DNA from: an uncultured Gemmatimonadota bacterium
GTDB taxonomy: Bacteria > Gemmatimonadota > Gemmatimonadetes > Gemmatimonadales > Gemmatimonadaceae
NCBI GenBank assembly: GCA_937867645.1
Contig: CALMKE010000161.1
Coordinates: 1-33,643 of the forward strand
DNA length: 33,643 bases
Reading direction: 5' to 3'
In this document: one piece after another, positions 23,656 through 31,251 of the stretch
How positions within the stretch are numbered: the first letter of the stretch is position 1
Layout: each line of letters opens with the position of its first letter
The notes under the pieces: model-generated
What the model saw: only the letters and a program-made list of their open reading frames with translations
Database searches by the model: none
What the model was told of the DNA's origin: nothing
Translations under genes and position numbers: made by a program

Positions 23656-24056
23656 TGGTTCTGGTGGACACCTCGGTCTGGTCGCTGGCTTTCCGCCGGA
23701 CCCGTCAACTGGACGATCCGCTGAGACGTGAGCTGGCGGCACTGGTAGTCGGCGGCAATGCTCTCTTGCTGGGTGCCGTTCGGCAGGAGGTGCTCTGCGG
23801 AATTTCCAGCGAAGCGCAATTCGACGCGTTGCGTACGAAATTGCGTGCTTACCCGGATGTGGAGGCCCGCGCCGGCGACTACGAGCAGGCCGCACATTTC
23901 TTCAACCGCTGTCGAAGCCGCGGCGTTCAGGGGTCGCAGGTCGACTTCCTGATTTGCTCCGTCGCCGCCCGTCTCGAGATCCCGATCTTCACCACCGATG
24001 CGGATTTCACGCACTACGCCCGCCTTCTGCCTGTAACGCTGCACCGCTGGCACTGA
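23655..24056 (+). CDS. vapC: Type II toxin VapC, PIN-domain ribonuclease
   Basis: A 133-residue PIN-domain protein with the acidic catalytic set intact: Asp5 (VLVDTSVW), Glu45 (RQEVLCG), Asp97 (SQVDFLICSVA) and Asp115 (FTTDADF). VapC toxins are Mg2+-dependent RNases that cut tRNA or rRNA when freed from VapB. The ATG at 23655 overlaps the vapB stop; a GTG one codon earlier is also possible. It is convergent with the winged-helix gene, 11 bases away. With four acidic residues present it should be active. Confidence 0.93.
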   Translation: MVLVDTSVWSLAFRRTRQLDDPLRRELAALVVGGNALLLGAVRQEVLCGISSEAQFDALRTKLRAYPDVEARAGDYEQAAHFFNRCRSRGVQGSQVDFLICSVAARLEIPIFTTDADFTHYARLLPVTLHRWH

Positions 24057-24067
24057 AGCGGCGATGC

Positions 24068-24415
24068 CTATTCTCCGGACGGGCTTCGCGCAGCCGATAG
24101 AAGATCCGTAAGCGCATCGAGATGCGCCGCCAGGGCCTCGAGACCCGCGGGCGACAGCGCGTACCAGCTCGTCGGCTTTCGCCCGACGAACTCCTTCTTC
24201 ACCTTCACGTGGCCCGCGTCCTCGAGCTTGCGGAGGTGCGCGCCGAGCGAGCCGTCGGTCTCTGCCGTAAGCTGCTGGAGCCGGGAGAACGACAGCCGGT
24301 CGGAGCGCGACAGCAGCACGCAGATCGCCAAACGGACCCTATGATCCAGCAGCGAGTCGAGCGCCGCCACGCGCGCGGCGAACTCCACCGCCTCGTTACG
24401 CCCCTCAGGGGTCAT
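24068..24415 (-). CDS. Winged-helix transcriptional regulator (ArsR/MarR-like fold)
   Basis: A 115-residue winged-helix DNA-binding protein. RLAICVLLSRSDRLSFSRLQQLTAETDGSLGAHLRKLEDAGHVKVKKEFVGRKPTSWYALSPAGLEALAAHL spans the helix-turn-helix (about 40-70) and wing (about 72-90), matching small dimeric repressors of the HTH_34 winged-helix group. No ligand domain or metal-site cysteines are visible. It is divergent from the FMN reductase with an 81-base gap containing AT-rich promoter-like sequence and overlapping dyads, so it probably regulates itself and the reductase. Confidence 0.88.
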   Translation of the reverse strand: MTPEGRNEAVEFAARVAALDSLLDHRVRLAICVLLSRSDRLSFSRLQQLTAETDGSLGAHLRKLEDAGHVKVKKEFVGRKPTSWYALSPAGLEALAAHLDALTDLLSAARSPSGE

Positions 24416-24427
24416 TTCCGGGCTTTC

Positions 24428-24450
24428 TCAGAGTTCTCTGAATATTAGAG
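24428..24450. promoter_or_regulatory. Divergent promoter/operator region with overlapping dyads
   Basis: TCAGAG-TT-CTCTGA (24428-24441) is a perfect 6-base-arm palindrome. It overlaps CTCTGAATATTAGAG (24436-24450), a second imperfect dyad. TAATAT on the minus strand (24446-24441) would serve as a -10 box for the regulator. This is the only AT-rich patch in the gap, so it is the likely binding site of the adjacent winged-helix protein. Confidence 0.55.
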
Positions 24451-24496
24451 TATCGTTGCCCCGGCGTCAACCCGCCGACCCCGCTGAGTACCGGCC

Positions 24497-25099
24497 ATGG
24501 CACCATCCCTGCCTCTCAATCCAGCCATGACCCCATACGCAGTTGGCTACCTGATCGGCAGCCTCTCCAGGAACTCCATCAACCGCAGGCTCGCCAAGGC
24601 ACTCATCGGACTTGCCCCCAGGGAGCTCGAGCTCACCGAGATCCCGATCGCCGACCTGCCCCTGTACAACTACGACCTTGATAACGAGTTCCCGCCCGCG
24701 GCCCGCGCGTTCAAGGACAAGGTCTCCTCAGTGGATGCCCTGCTCTTCCTGACACCGGAGTACAACCGCTCGATCCCCGGCTCGCTCAAGAACGCGATCG
24801 ATTGGGGGAGCCGGCCGTATGGACAGAACGCTTTCGCCCGAAAGCCGTCGGGGGTGATCGGTGCGTCAACAGGAAAGATCGGCACCGCCGTCGGCCAGCA
24901 GCACCTCCGCAGCATTCTCGGCTATCTCAACTCGCCGCAGATGAACTCGCCCGAAGCCTACATCGAGTTCACCAAGGGACTGGTGGACGACGAGGGCAAG
25001 GTCACCAACGAGTCCACGGAGAAGTTCCTGCGCACATTCATGCAGGAGTTCTGCGACTTCATCACTCGCGTATATACCGTGCTGCCGCGGCCGTCCTAG
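24497..25099 (+). CDS. NADPH-dependent FMN reductase (flavodoxin-like)
   Basis: A 200-residue flavodoxin-fold reductase. GSLSRNSINRRLA (about 21-33) is the FMN phosphate loop, LFLTPEYNRSIPGSLKNAIDW the central family signature (PEYN.S.PG.LKNA.DW), and GVIGASTGKIGTAVGQQHLR the following strand-loop. ChrR/YieF-like members reduce quinones, chromate or azo compounds using NAD(P)H. The ATG at 24497 is the longest start; ATG at 24527 fits family length better and loses only ten residues. Neither has a clear ribosome site. It is divergent from a winged-helix gene that may control it in response to an electrophile, which is inference. Confidence 0.92.
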   Translation: MAPSLPLNPAMTPYAVGYLIGSLSRNSINRRLAKALIGLAPRELELTEIPIADLPLYNYDLDNEFPPAARAFKDKVSSVDALLFLTPEYNRSIPGSLKNAIDWGSRPYGQNAFARKPSGVIGASTGKIGTAVGQQHLRSILGYLNSPQMNSPEAYIEFTKGLVDDEGKVTNESTEKFLRTFMQEFCDFITRVYTVLPRPS

Positions 25100-25111
25100 G
25101 CGGATCAAGAT

Positions 25112-25362
25112 CTACCTGACCGCCGAGTCCGACGGCGCGCGCCGGAAGAAGCTGGCCAGGTCCCAATAGTCCGTGAAGCGCTTGATCCGGCCGTTCTCGA
25201 TCTCCACGATTGACGACGCGCGGCTCGAGAACCTGCTTTCCTTCTGTACGACGGCCAAGATACGCCCCATCATGCGCCGGCCGTCATGGGGCCACGCTGG
25301 CGTGCCATCGCCGACGTATTGGGCGACGCAGTCCACGACGCGGATCGCGCGCGCATCGGACC
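25112..25362 (-). pseudogene. Truncated SnoaL/NTF2-like protein remnant
   Basis: The minus-strand frame to the TAG at 25112 encodes the C-terminal half of a SnoaL-like (NTF2 fold) protein: CVAQYVGDGTP, GRRMMGRILAV and IVEIENGRIKRFTDYWDLASFF, the usual family ending. Upstream the frame runs into the kinase gene (stop at 25363) with no homologous N-terminus. A complete SnoaL protein needs about 110-130 residues; the longest start outside the kinase, a GTG at 25336, gives about 74. The N-terminal half appears lost, probably at the junction with the kinase gene. Expression of a short form cannot be excluded. Confidence 0.6.
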
Positions 25363-27609
25363 TCACGGGACAAATCGCGGAACTCGCATCTCTGTCAACA
25401 GCGCGCGCACCTCCGGCAGCGCGACCAGCGCCCGCGAGTGGTCCCAGGTGCCCGACCATATCGGAAAGCCCGGATCGTGCTGCCGGATGGCGTCGCGCAC
25501 GTGCTCGATCGCCGCGTCCGCTTCTCCGATCGCCGCCGCGGTGACAGCAAGCCCCATCGGGTTGACAGGCTCGCGTTTAGCGCGCGCCCGCAGCTCCTCG
25601 TACACCGCTCGGGCGTCGTCCGGCTGGCCGGCGTCGACGAGTGTCGGCACAAAAGTCGTCATCGCGAGCACGTGCCGGCCCGACGCGGCCAGCACGATCT
25701 CGCTGGCCTCGATCGCTTCCGCAAATTCCCGGGCGTGGTAGTGAGTCAAAACGCGTATCCACAGCGTGAGGAACGAGTTCTCCGGATCCAGCTCCGAGGC
25801 GCGGTTGGACCAGCGTTTGGTCTGCTCGGCGCCCTTCTCGCTACAGCAGTGCGCGATGCAGATGATCGCGGCGACATATGCCGACAGGGGCTCGCGACGC
25901 TCTAGCTCCAGCAACCCCGTGAGCGCCTCGTCCCATTTCGCGTGCGCGAAGCCACGATCGAACAGATAGTACCATCCGGCGCCCTGGATCAAGCCGGGGC
26001 TCAGCTCCAGCGCGCGCCGGAAGCCGCGCTCAGACGCCTTGAAATCCCAATCGTACAGGAAATGCACCATCGCGCGCGCGCTGTGCGCGTCGCCGAGGTC
26101 AGGCGCGAGCGCGAGCGCCTTGACCGCGGCATCGCGCGCCCGGTCCCCGGCCTCTTCCGCGCGCATTTGGCTGTAGTAGCCGAGGAGGCTGTACGCATCC
26201 GCGAGTCCGGCCCACGCCAAGCCATACTGCGGATCCTTCTTCAGCGCCTCTTGTATAAGCGCCATCCCCTTCTTCGTCGCCGCGCCGCGCTGGTACAGCA
26301 TGTACCTGCCCTTGAGATACAGCTCGTAGGCTTCGATGTTCTGCGTGGAGCGCTGCTCCAGCACGGCGGTCCGCCCCGTCTGCATCGCCGCCTTCATCCG
26401 GCCGGCGATCGCGGTGGCGATCTCGTCCTGTACCGCGAAGACATCCTCGATCTCACGGTCGTACCGCTCGGACCACAGATGATACCCGTCCGCGACGTCG
26501 ATGAGCTGAGCGGTAATGCGCACGCGGTTGCCAGACTTGCGCACCGATCCCTCGAGCACGTTGCGCACGCCGAGCTTGTCGCCGATGACCCGCAGGTCGG
26601 CGTTGGTGCCCTTGAACGAGAATGACGAAGTGCGGCCGGCGACACGCAGCTCGGGGATCTGGGTCAGCGCGTTGAGGATTTCCTCGGTGATCCCGTCGGC
26701 GAAGAACTCGTTCTCGGGATCCGCGCTCATGTTCGCGAAGGGAAGCACCGCGATGGACTTGTCCGGCGCGTCCGGACGGGACGCCGGATGCGTCAGCGCG
26801 GCGATCAGCGACGCTCCCGTGTCGAACCGGTCAACCGGATCGCGTGCCAGCGCGCGCGCAACCACGGCGGCGATCGGACGCGCGACGCCCTCACGCAGGC
26901 CCGCAACGTCGGCCGGCGTCTGCGCGAACCGCTTGGCGATGATTGCCTGCGCGGTCGGGCCCGTGAACGGCTGCTCGCCGGTCAGCATCTCGTAGAACAC
27001 GCACCCCAGCGAGTAGATGTCGCTGCGCCCATCCACGGGATCGCCGGCAGCCTGCTCCGGACTCATGTAGGCGGGCGTGCCCACTGTCGCGCCGGTCGCC
27101 GTGAACGCCTGCCCCTCGACCTGGCTCAGCGCCTTGCCGATCCCGAAGTCGGCGACCATCGCGTGGCCCTCGTGCAGCATGATATTCTCGGGCTTGATGT
27201 CGCGGTGCACCACCCCGGTGCGGTGCGCGTAATCCAGCGCATCAGCGACCTCGCGGGCGATGCGCGCGGCATCCTCCACTGGCAGCTTCCCCTCGCGTTC
27301 GAGCCTGTCGCGCAACGAGGAGCCTGCGACATTCGGCATCACGTAGTACAGCGTGCCGTCCACTTCGCCCGAATCGAACAGCGGCAGGATGTGCGGATGC
27401 GACAGCCTGGCCGCGAGCTGGATTTCGCGCAGAAAACGCTCCGCGCCGATCGACTGCGCGATCTCGGGCCGGAGCAGCTTGAGCGCGACGGCGCGATCAT
27501 GCCGCGCGTCGTGGGCCAGGTACACGGTGGCCATCCCTCCCGTGCCGAGCACGGTCTCCACTCTGTAGCGGCCGGCCAATGCCGTGTTGAGCTGCGCGGT
27601 CACGGACAT
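25363..27609 (-). CDS. Ser/Thr protein kinase with TolB-like domain and TPR repeats (kinase 1)
   Basis: A 748-residue protein. Residues 15-285 are a Hanks-type kinase: GTGGMATVYLA glycine loop, Lys44 (VALK), HRDIKPEN with Asp137, DFG at 154-156, and GTPAYMSPEQ. Residues about 300-430 are a TolB-like domain (SIAVLPFANMSADPEN...FADGITEEI...FSFKG...VLEGSVRK...YHLWSERYDR). The rest are helical TPR-type repeats from about 450. There is no membrane segment, so it should be a soluble signalling kinase. This architecture is frequent in Gemmatimonadota and Acidobacteriota. The ATG at 27609 starts near the kinase domain, with GGAG 12 bases upstream; the longer frame to 27717 looks non-coding. It is a paralogue of the kinase at 31252. 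Confidence 0.93.
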   Translation of the reverse strand: MSVTAQLNTALAGRYRVETVLGTGGMATVYLAHDARHDRAVALKLLRPEIAQSIGAERFLREIQLAARLSHPHILPLFDSGEVDGTLYYVMPNVAGSSLRDRLEREGKLPVEDAARIAREVADALDYAHRTGVVHRDIKPENIMLHEGHAMVADFGIGKALSQVEGQAFTATGATVGTPAYMSPEQAAGDPVDGRSDIYSLGCVFYEMLTGEQPFTGPTAQAIIAKRFAQTPADVAGLREGVARPIAAVVARALARDPVDRFDTGASLIAALTHPASRPDAPDKSIAVLPFANMSADPENEFFADGITEEILNALTQIPELRVAGRTSSFSFKGTNADLRVIGDKLGVRNVLEGSVRKSGNRVRITAQLIDVADGYHLWSERYDREIEDVFAVQDEIATAIAGRMKAAMQTGRTAVLEQRSTQNIEAYELYLKGRYMLYQRGAATKKGMALIQEALKKDPQYGLAWAGLADAYSLLGYYSQMRAEEAGDRARDAAVKALALAPDLGDAHSARAMVHFLYDWDFKASERGFRRALELSPGLIQGAGWYYLFDRGFAHAKWDEALTGLLELERREPLSAYVAAIICIAHCCSEKGAEQTKRWSNRASELDPENSFLTLWIRVLTHYHAREFAEAIEASEIVLAASGRHVLAMTTFVPTLVDAGQPDDARAVYEELRARAKREPVNPMGLAVTAAAIGEADAAIEHVRDAIRQHDPGFPIWSGTWDHSRALVALPEVRALLTEMRVPRFVP

Positions 27610-27722
27610 TTTGCTCGGAATCTCCTGCCGGGGGATCTGGCGCGAAATTAGACCTCCGGGAGCCATCTGCCTAGATCCGTCCCAGCTCGTCGTGCGCGCC
27701 GAAGGCCATGGGGTCACTCATC

Positions 27723-28541
27723 TCAGCCCATGCCGGCCGGCCGCAGCGCGACAGCAAGCTCCGGCCGCATGGCGACCGCGATCCCGCCCAGGATCAGCAT
27801 GACACCAACCAGCCGGGCCGTGCGGCCGCCAGCCGGCAGCACCTTTTCGGCGAACACGACGAGCGCGATCGCGAGGACCCATGGCAGGCTCATCGCGCCG
27901 GCGACGACGAGTATCAGCATCAAAGCCCAGCAGCAGCCGATGCAGTAGGCCGCGTGCGCGGCCGCGAGCCGCAGGGTCGCAGCATAGCCGACCCTCCACC
28001 TGCGCATCAGAAAATTCACCGGCGACTCGCACTCGCGGAGGCATGCGTGCTTGACCGGGCTCAACTGGTACGCGCCCGCGGCGATGAGTGAGCCCGCAAT
28101 CCCGTACGGTACCGCGGCCGCGAAGAACGCGGAGCGGGCGGCAAGCTGCTCCACCGCGACCGACGCCGCGTACACCGGAATGCCGGTCAGCAGCCACGCG
28201 AACAAGTACGTCAGCGCGAACACCTCGGCCGGGATCACGCGCCCGGCGGCCTGCATTCCGCGCCGGCTCGCGTTGCGATACAGCAGGATCATGGGCGCGG
28301 CCGACGGCAACATCATCGCCGCCATCATCACTCCCCATTGCGCGGTGAACGCCGCCATCGCTCCCGGAGAAAACCCCATGGCCCCGCGCGACATCTCCAT
28401 GGAGGAATCGGCGCGCAGCACGCCCAGCCACGCCAGCACCGTGGCCGCAACCAGAAGAAACGCCAGCGCGATCCCGCGCCCGTCACTGCTTGACAGCGAT
28501 TCCTCCGGCGATCCATCCTTGCGAAACGGGAGGAACGACAT
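27723..28541 (-). CDS. DUF2182 integral membrane protein
   Basis: A protein of about 272 residues with six or seven membrane helices in the DUF2182 family (predicted metal-binding membrane proteins). Family traits are WGVMMAAMMLPSAAPMILLY, SPVKHACLRECESPVNFL with two cysteines, and HAAYCIGCCWALMLILVVAGAMSLPWV with a CxxCC cluster. Function is unknown. DUF2182 genes often neighbour DUF1326 genes, as here, and probably act together. The ATG at 28541 overlaps the DUF1326 ATG on the other strand (CATG at 28539-28542). A GGAGG lies about 40 bases inside the frame, 5 bases before a CTG, so the real start may be later. Confidence 0.87.
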   Translation of the reverse strand: MSFLPFRKDGSPEESLSSSDGRGIALAFLLVAATVLAWLGVLRADSSMEMSRGAMGFSPGAMAAFTAQWGVMMAAMMLPSAAPMILLYRNASRRGMQAAGRVIPAEVFALTYLFAWLLTGIPVYAASVAVEQLAARSAFFAAAVPYGIAGSLIAAGAYQLSPVKHACLRECESPVNFLMRRWRVGYAATLRLAAAHAAYCIGCCWALMLILVVAGAMSLPWVLAIALVVFAEKVLPAGGRTARLVGVMLILGGIAVAMRPELAVALRPAGMG

Positions 28542-29145
28542 GGCGACGAACTGGCATCTAAAGGGACAGGTCCTCGTGGCGTGCAACTGCGACTGGGGGT
28601 GCCCCTGCAACTTCAACGCGCTGCCCACGACCGGCAAGTGCGAGGGCGGCTGGACGTGGCACGTCGAAGACGGCGCGTTTGGCGACGTAAAGCTCGACGG
28701 CCTCACTTTCTCGGTCTTCGTCAACTGGCCCGGCGCGATTCACGAAGGGAACGGCGAAGGCACCATTCTCATTGACGAGCGCGCCGATCGCGCGCAGCGC
28801 GCGGCGATCGAAGAGCTGATCGGCGGGAAGCTGGGCGGCCCCTGGGGAATACTCGGCTGGACGTGGCCGAAGATCCACGGGCCTTTCCCGGTGGCCTACG
28901 ATCTGGAACTCGACGGCGTCAACACGCGCATCAGAGCTGGCGATCGCCTCGAGGTGCAATGCGGGCCGATCAGGAATCCGGTGACGGGTGCGGAAGTTCA
29001 TCCCGGCGTGCTGCTGCCGGAGGGGATCATCCTGAAGCGCGGCGACCTCGGCGCGACTACTCGATTCCGCTTGTCCAGCGGAATCGAGTACGATCACTCG
29101 GGCAAATACATGGCGATCGGGCCCTTCGAATACGCGTCGGCTTAG
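28540..29145 (+). CDS. DUF1326 cysteine-rich protein
   Basis: A 201-residue DUF1326 protein. The N-terminal motif CNCDWGCPCNF is the family hallmark and a probable metal site. ILIDERADRAQRAAIEELIGGKLGGPWG and the C-terminal FRLSSGIEYDHSGKYMAIGPFEY are also typical. It is soluble, with no signal. The ATG at 28540 is fixed by GGGAGG at 28528-28533 with 6-base spacing and by the family N-terminus; the longer frame upstream is a shadow of DUF2182. Its partner DUF2182 gene starts on the opposite strand at the same CATG. The pairing suggests a metal-handling unit of unknown role. Confidence 0.9.
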   Translation: MATNWHLKGQVLVACNCDWGCPCNFNALPTTGKCEGGWTWHVEDGAFGDVKLDGLTFSVFVNWPGAIHEGNGEGTILIDERADRAQRAAIEELIGGKLGGPWGILGWTWPKIHGPFPVAYDLELDGVNTRIRAGDRLEVQCGPIRNPVTGAEVHPGVLLPEGIILKRGDLGATTRFRLSSGIEYDHSGKYMAIGPFEYASA

Positions 29146-29159
29146 CGCCGACGGTCGCG

Positions 29160-29504
29160 CTATTTGTGGTAGAACCGCTCGCGCGCGACCTTCCCGTCCT
29201 TCCACCGCCGCACCGCGACCTGCGCGATGTGCATGGCGCCCATTCCCTCGAGCTCGATGTCGTACACCCACTCGGAGAATGACGTGTCCCCGCTCGCGGC
29301 GTTGGCCAGCACGCGCGCGCTGAACTTCTTCGTCTTGCTCTCCATCTGCTCCCGCGCCTGAACCCACGCGTCGCGCCCCACGCGCTCGGGGTCCTCGTTC
29401 TCCTGAGCCACGACGTCTTCCGCGTACATGGTGCGCAGCGCTTCCACCGATTTGCCGGCGATGATCATCGCGTTCAGCTTGTTGTCCAGCTCCAGCGTGT
29501 TCAT
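29160..29504 (-). CDS. SnoaL-like (NTF2-fold) protein
   Basis: A 114-residue NTF2-like protein. It starts with a helix (LDNKLNAMIIAGKSVEALRTMYAEDVVAQEN, the usual MYADD-like pattern) and ends in strands (MHIAQVAVRRWKDGKVARERFYHK). Such small domains serve as enzymes or ligand-binding proteins; no catalytic residue can be assigned. The ATG at 29504 follows GGGAGA with good spacing. It lies 31 bases downstream of the VOC dioxygenase-like gene on the same strand and is probably co-transcribed. It is convergent with DUF1326. Confidence 0.82.
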   Translation of the reverse strand: MNTLELDNKLNAMIIAGKSVEALRTMYAEDVVAQENEDPERVGRDAWVQAREQMESKTKKFSARVLANAASGDTSFSEWVYDIELEGMGAMHIAQVAVRRWKDGKVARERFYHK

Positions 29505-29535
29505 TGTAGTCTCCCGGGAATTATCCCGTTGATTG

Positions 29536-30462
29536 TCAGGATATGCGCAGGCGGACCGCGGTGCCCCACGGATCCGTCGTTACCGCTTCGTCGTTGGCGC
29601 GCGTGACGGCGTATCCCGCCGCCGAGATGCTGTCAGCCGCCGCGGCGACGCTTGCTCGATCCGGAAGCTCGATCGTCCACTCAATCAGTCCCGCTTCGTC
29701 GGCGCGTGTCGGCCTCGCGCCGTCACCGGCCCATACGTTCGTGCCGAGATGGTGGTGGTATCCGCCCGCGCCGAGGAACAGCGCGCCGGGATAGCTCGCG
29801 GTCATGACGTCGAAGCCGACCGCGTCCGAATAAAAAGTGCGCGCCTGTTGCAGGTCGCCGACGTGCAGGTGCGCGTGTCCTATGACCGTGCCCGCCGGCA
29901 TCCCCGGCCAGTTGCCGTCGCCGGCTTCGCTCAACAATCCCTGGAGGTCGAGCGGATCGGCCGCCATCAGGATCTCGCGTCCGACTCTGCGCCATGTGTC
30001 GCGCGGCCTGTCCGCATAAATCTCGATGCCGAGCCCGTCGGGATCGCGCAGGTACAGCGCTTCGCTCACGAGATGGTCCGCGGATCCCAGCCGCACGCCG
30101 AGCTTGCCCGCGTAGAAGATGAAGCGGCCGAGCGAGCCCCTGTCAGGCAGGAGGATCGCGAAGTGGTACAGCCCGAGCCGACCGCGCTGCGCTGCCGCGC
30201 TGATTCCGCGCTGCTCGTTCAGCTCGACCAGCACGCGATCGTCGTCCCGCGCGCCGAGCTCGGCGAAACCCTCGCCCTTTCGCAGCACGCGGAAGCCGAG
30301 GAACTCCTCGTAGAACGAGAGCGAGCGCGTCAAATCCGACACGCGCAGCCGCACCCGCCCGAGCCTGGTATCGTCGGGGAGGCGAAATCCCGCCGGCGCC
30401 TCACCATACGATCCCGGCGTCGCCGGCTCCCCGGACTGATACGTGGAAGTGTTCATGTCCAT
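29536..30462 (-). CDS. Two-domain VOC protein, CatE-like ring-cleavage dioxygenase
   Basis: A protein of about 308 residues with two vicinal-oxygen-chelate modules. The first is about 30-140 (GRVRLRVSDLTRSLSFYEEFLGFRV). The second is about 185-305 (GHAHLHVGDLQQARTFYSDAVGFDV, GYHHHLGTNVWAGDGA, IEWTIELPD). His in HAHLHV, His in YHHHLGTN and Glu in IEWTIEL match the Fe/Mn ligand positions of catechol-2,3-dioxygenase-like CatE enzymes. The substrate is unknown; related genes respond to quinones or catechols in Firmicutes. Start taken at ATG 30462 (MDMNTS); ATG 30456 is equally possible. An AT-rich segment and a GGTGT-CATA-ACACC dyad lie just upstream. Confidence 0.87.
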   Translation of the reverse strand: MDMNTSTYQSGEPATPGSYGEAPAGFRLPDDTRLGRVRLRVSDLTRSLSFYEEFLGFRVLRKGEGFAELGARDDDRVLVELNEQRGISAAAQRGRLGLYHFAILLPDRGSLGRFIFYAGKLGVRLGSADHLVSEALYLRDPDGLGIEIYADRPRDTWRRVGREILMAADPLDLQGLLSEAGDGNWPGMPAGTVIGHAHLHVGDLQQARTFYSDAVGFDVMTASYPGALFLGAGGYHHHLGTNVWAGDGARPTRADEAGLIEWTIELPDRASVAAAADSISAAGYAVTRANDEAVTTDPWGTAVRLRIS

Positions 30463-30482
30463 AATATAGGTGTCATAACACC
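30461..30482 (-). promoter_or_regulatory. Candidate promoter/operator of the VOC gene
   Basis: A short AT-rich segment (TATATTATG on the minus strand) and an inverted repeat GGTGT-CATA-ACACC at 30469-30482, directly before the start of the VOC gene. Such a dyad in a GC-rich genome suggests a repressor site. It may also mean the transcript has a very short leader. No regulator gene is adjacent. Confidence 0.4.
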
Positions 30483-30510
30483 CATCGTCAACCCCGCGCT
30501 TTTGTGCCTC

Positions 30511-30613
30511 CTCGGTCCTCACTCAATCGCCCATCCTCGGTTGTAGCTGGTCCTGAGGCCGCATGGGTCCTCGATCCTCAGTCCGCATGGGTCCTCAGTC
30601 CGGAGTCCTCCTC
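30511..30613. repeat. Heptad-phased element H (direct repeats)
   Basis: About 100 bases dominated by GGTCCTC/GGACTGA words. CCGCATGGGTCCTC occurs at 30559-30572 and again at 30583-30596 (24-base period, three heptads plus three bases). On the minus strand it reads GGACTGA, GGACCCA, TGC, GGACTGA, GGATCGA and so on. Unlike the other elements I find no long inverted arm. The GNAT stop codon (30595-30597) lies inside it. Confidence 0.7.
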
Positions 30614-31203
30614 ACCGCGGCGATAAACGCGGGGTCGTCCCTGCACTCGGCGAGCGGCCTCGGCGCCGGCGGATCAATGATCCGCGGGGCGATCTCCCGC
30701 TCGTACCATGCCACGTCGTGCCACGCGCCGAACTTGTACCCGATCTTCCGATACACGCCGACCAGCGTGAAGCCGACCGCCTCGTGCAGCGCGACGCTCG
30801 CGTCGTTCGGCAGCGTTATCCCGGCTACCGCGTTGCGGTATCCCTGCACGACGAGCGCCGCGAGCAGCGCCGTGTAGAGCGCGCGGCCGATTCCCTGCTT
30901 GTGATAGTCACGATGCACGTACGCCGAGACTTCGACCGACCACTGGTACGCCGCGCGCTCGCGGTGCATCCCGCCGTACGCGTACCCCACCACCGATCCG
31001 TCGCGCTCGCACACCAGCCACGGCGTGCGCTCCATGCACTTCGCCACGCGCCGCGCCATCTCGGCGCCGTCCGGCGGCTCCAGCTCGAACGACGTCGAAT
31101 TGTCCGTCACCGCCGGCCGGTAGATCCCGGCCAGCGCGGGCCCGTCCTCAGGCCTCGCCAGGCGAATCAGCCGTTCAACTTTCTTGCCTGGCGGGCTGGG
31201 CAT
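30595..31203 (-). CDS. GNAT acetyltransferase, phosphinothricin-acetyltransferase-like
   Basis: A 202-residue GNAT of the Pat/Bar/YwnH group. LIRLARPEDGPALAGIYRPAVTDNSTSFE is the usual N-terminus, SAYVHRDYHKQGIGRALYTALL holds the acetyl-CoA loop (QGIGRA), and LHEAVGFTLVGVYRKIGYKFGAWHDVAWYER is a strong family signature. Substrates of such enzymes include methionine sulfone/sulfoximine and related amino acids; resistance function is not implied. The open frame runs far upstream, but only as antisense of kinase 2, so ATG 31203 is taken. The last codons and stop overlap repeat element H. Only 48 bases separate it from divergent kinase 2. Confidence 0.9.
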   Translation of the reverse strand: MPSPPGKKVERLIRLARPEDGPALAGIYRPAVTDNSTSFELEPPDGAEMARRVAKCMERTPWLVCERDGSVVGYAYGGMHRERAAYQWSVEVSAYVHRDYHKQGIGRALYTALLAALVVQGYRNAVAGITLPNDASVALHEAVGFTLVGVYRKIGYKFGAWHDVAWYEREIAPRIIDPPAPRPLAECRDDPAFIAAVRRTPD

Positions 31204-31251
31204 TGACCGCCAAACTAGCGGCTCCGTGCTTCCGCGGCCATCTTCCCGCTC

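Noticed and set aside
1-30613. CRISPR array or tandem spacer structure
   Set aside because: The repeats are short 7-base words without unique spacers of constant length, scattered one tract per gap, and no cas genes are present.
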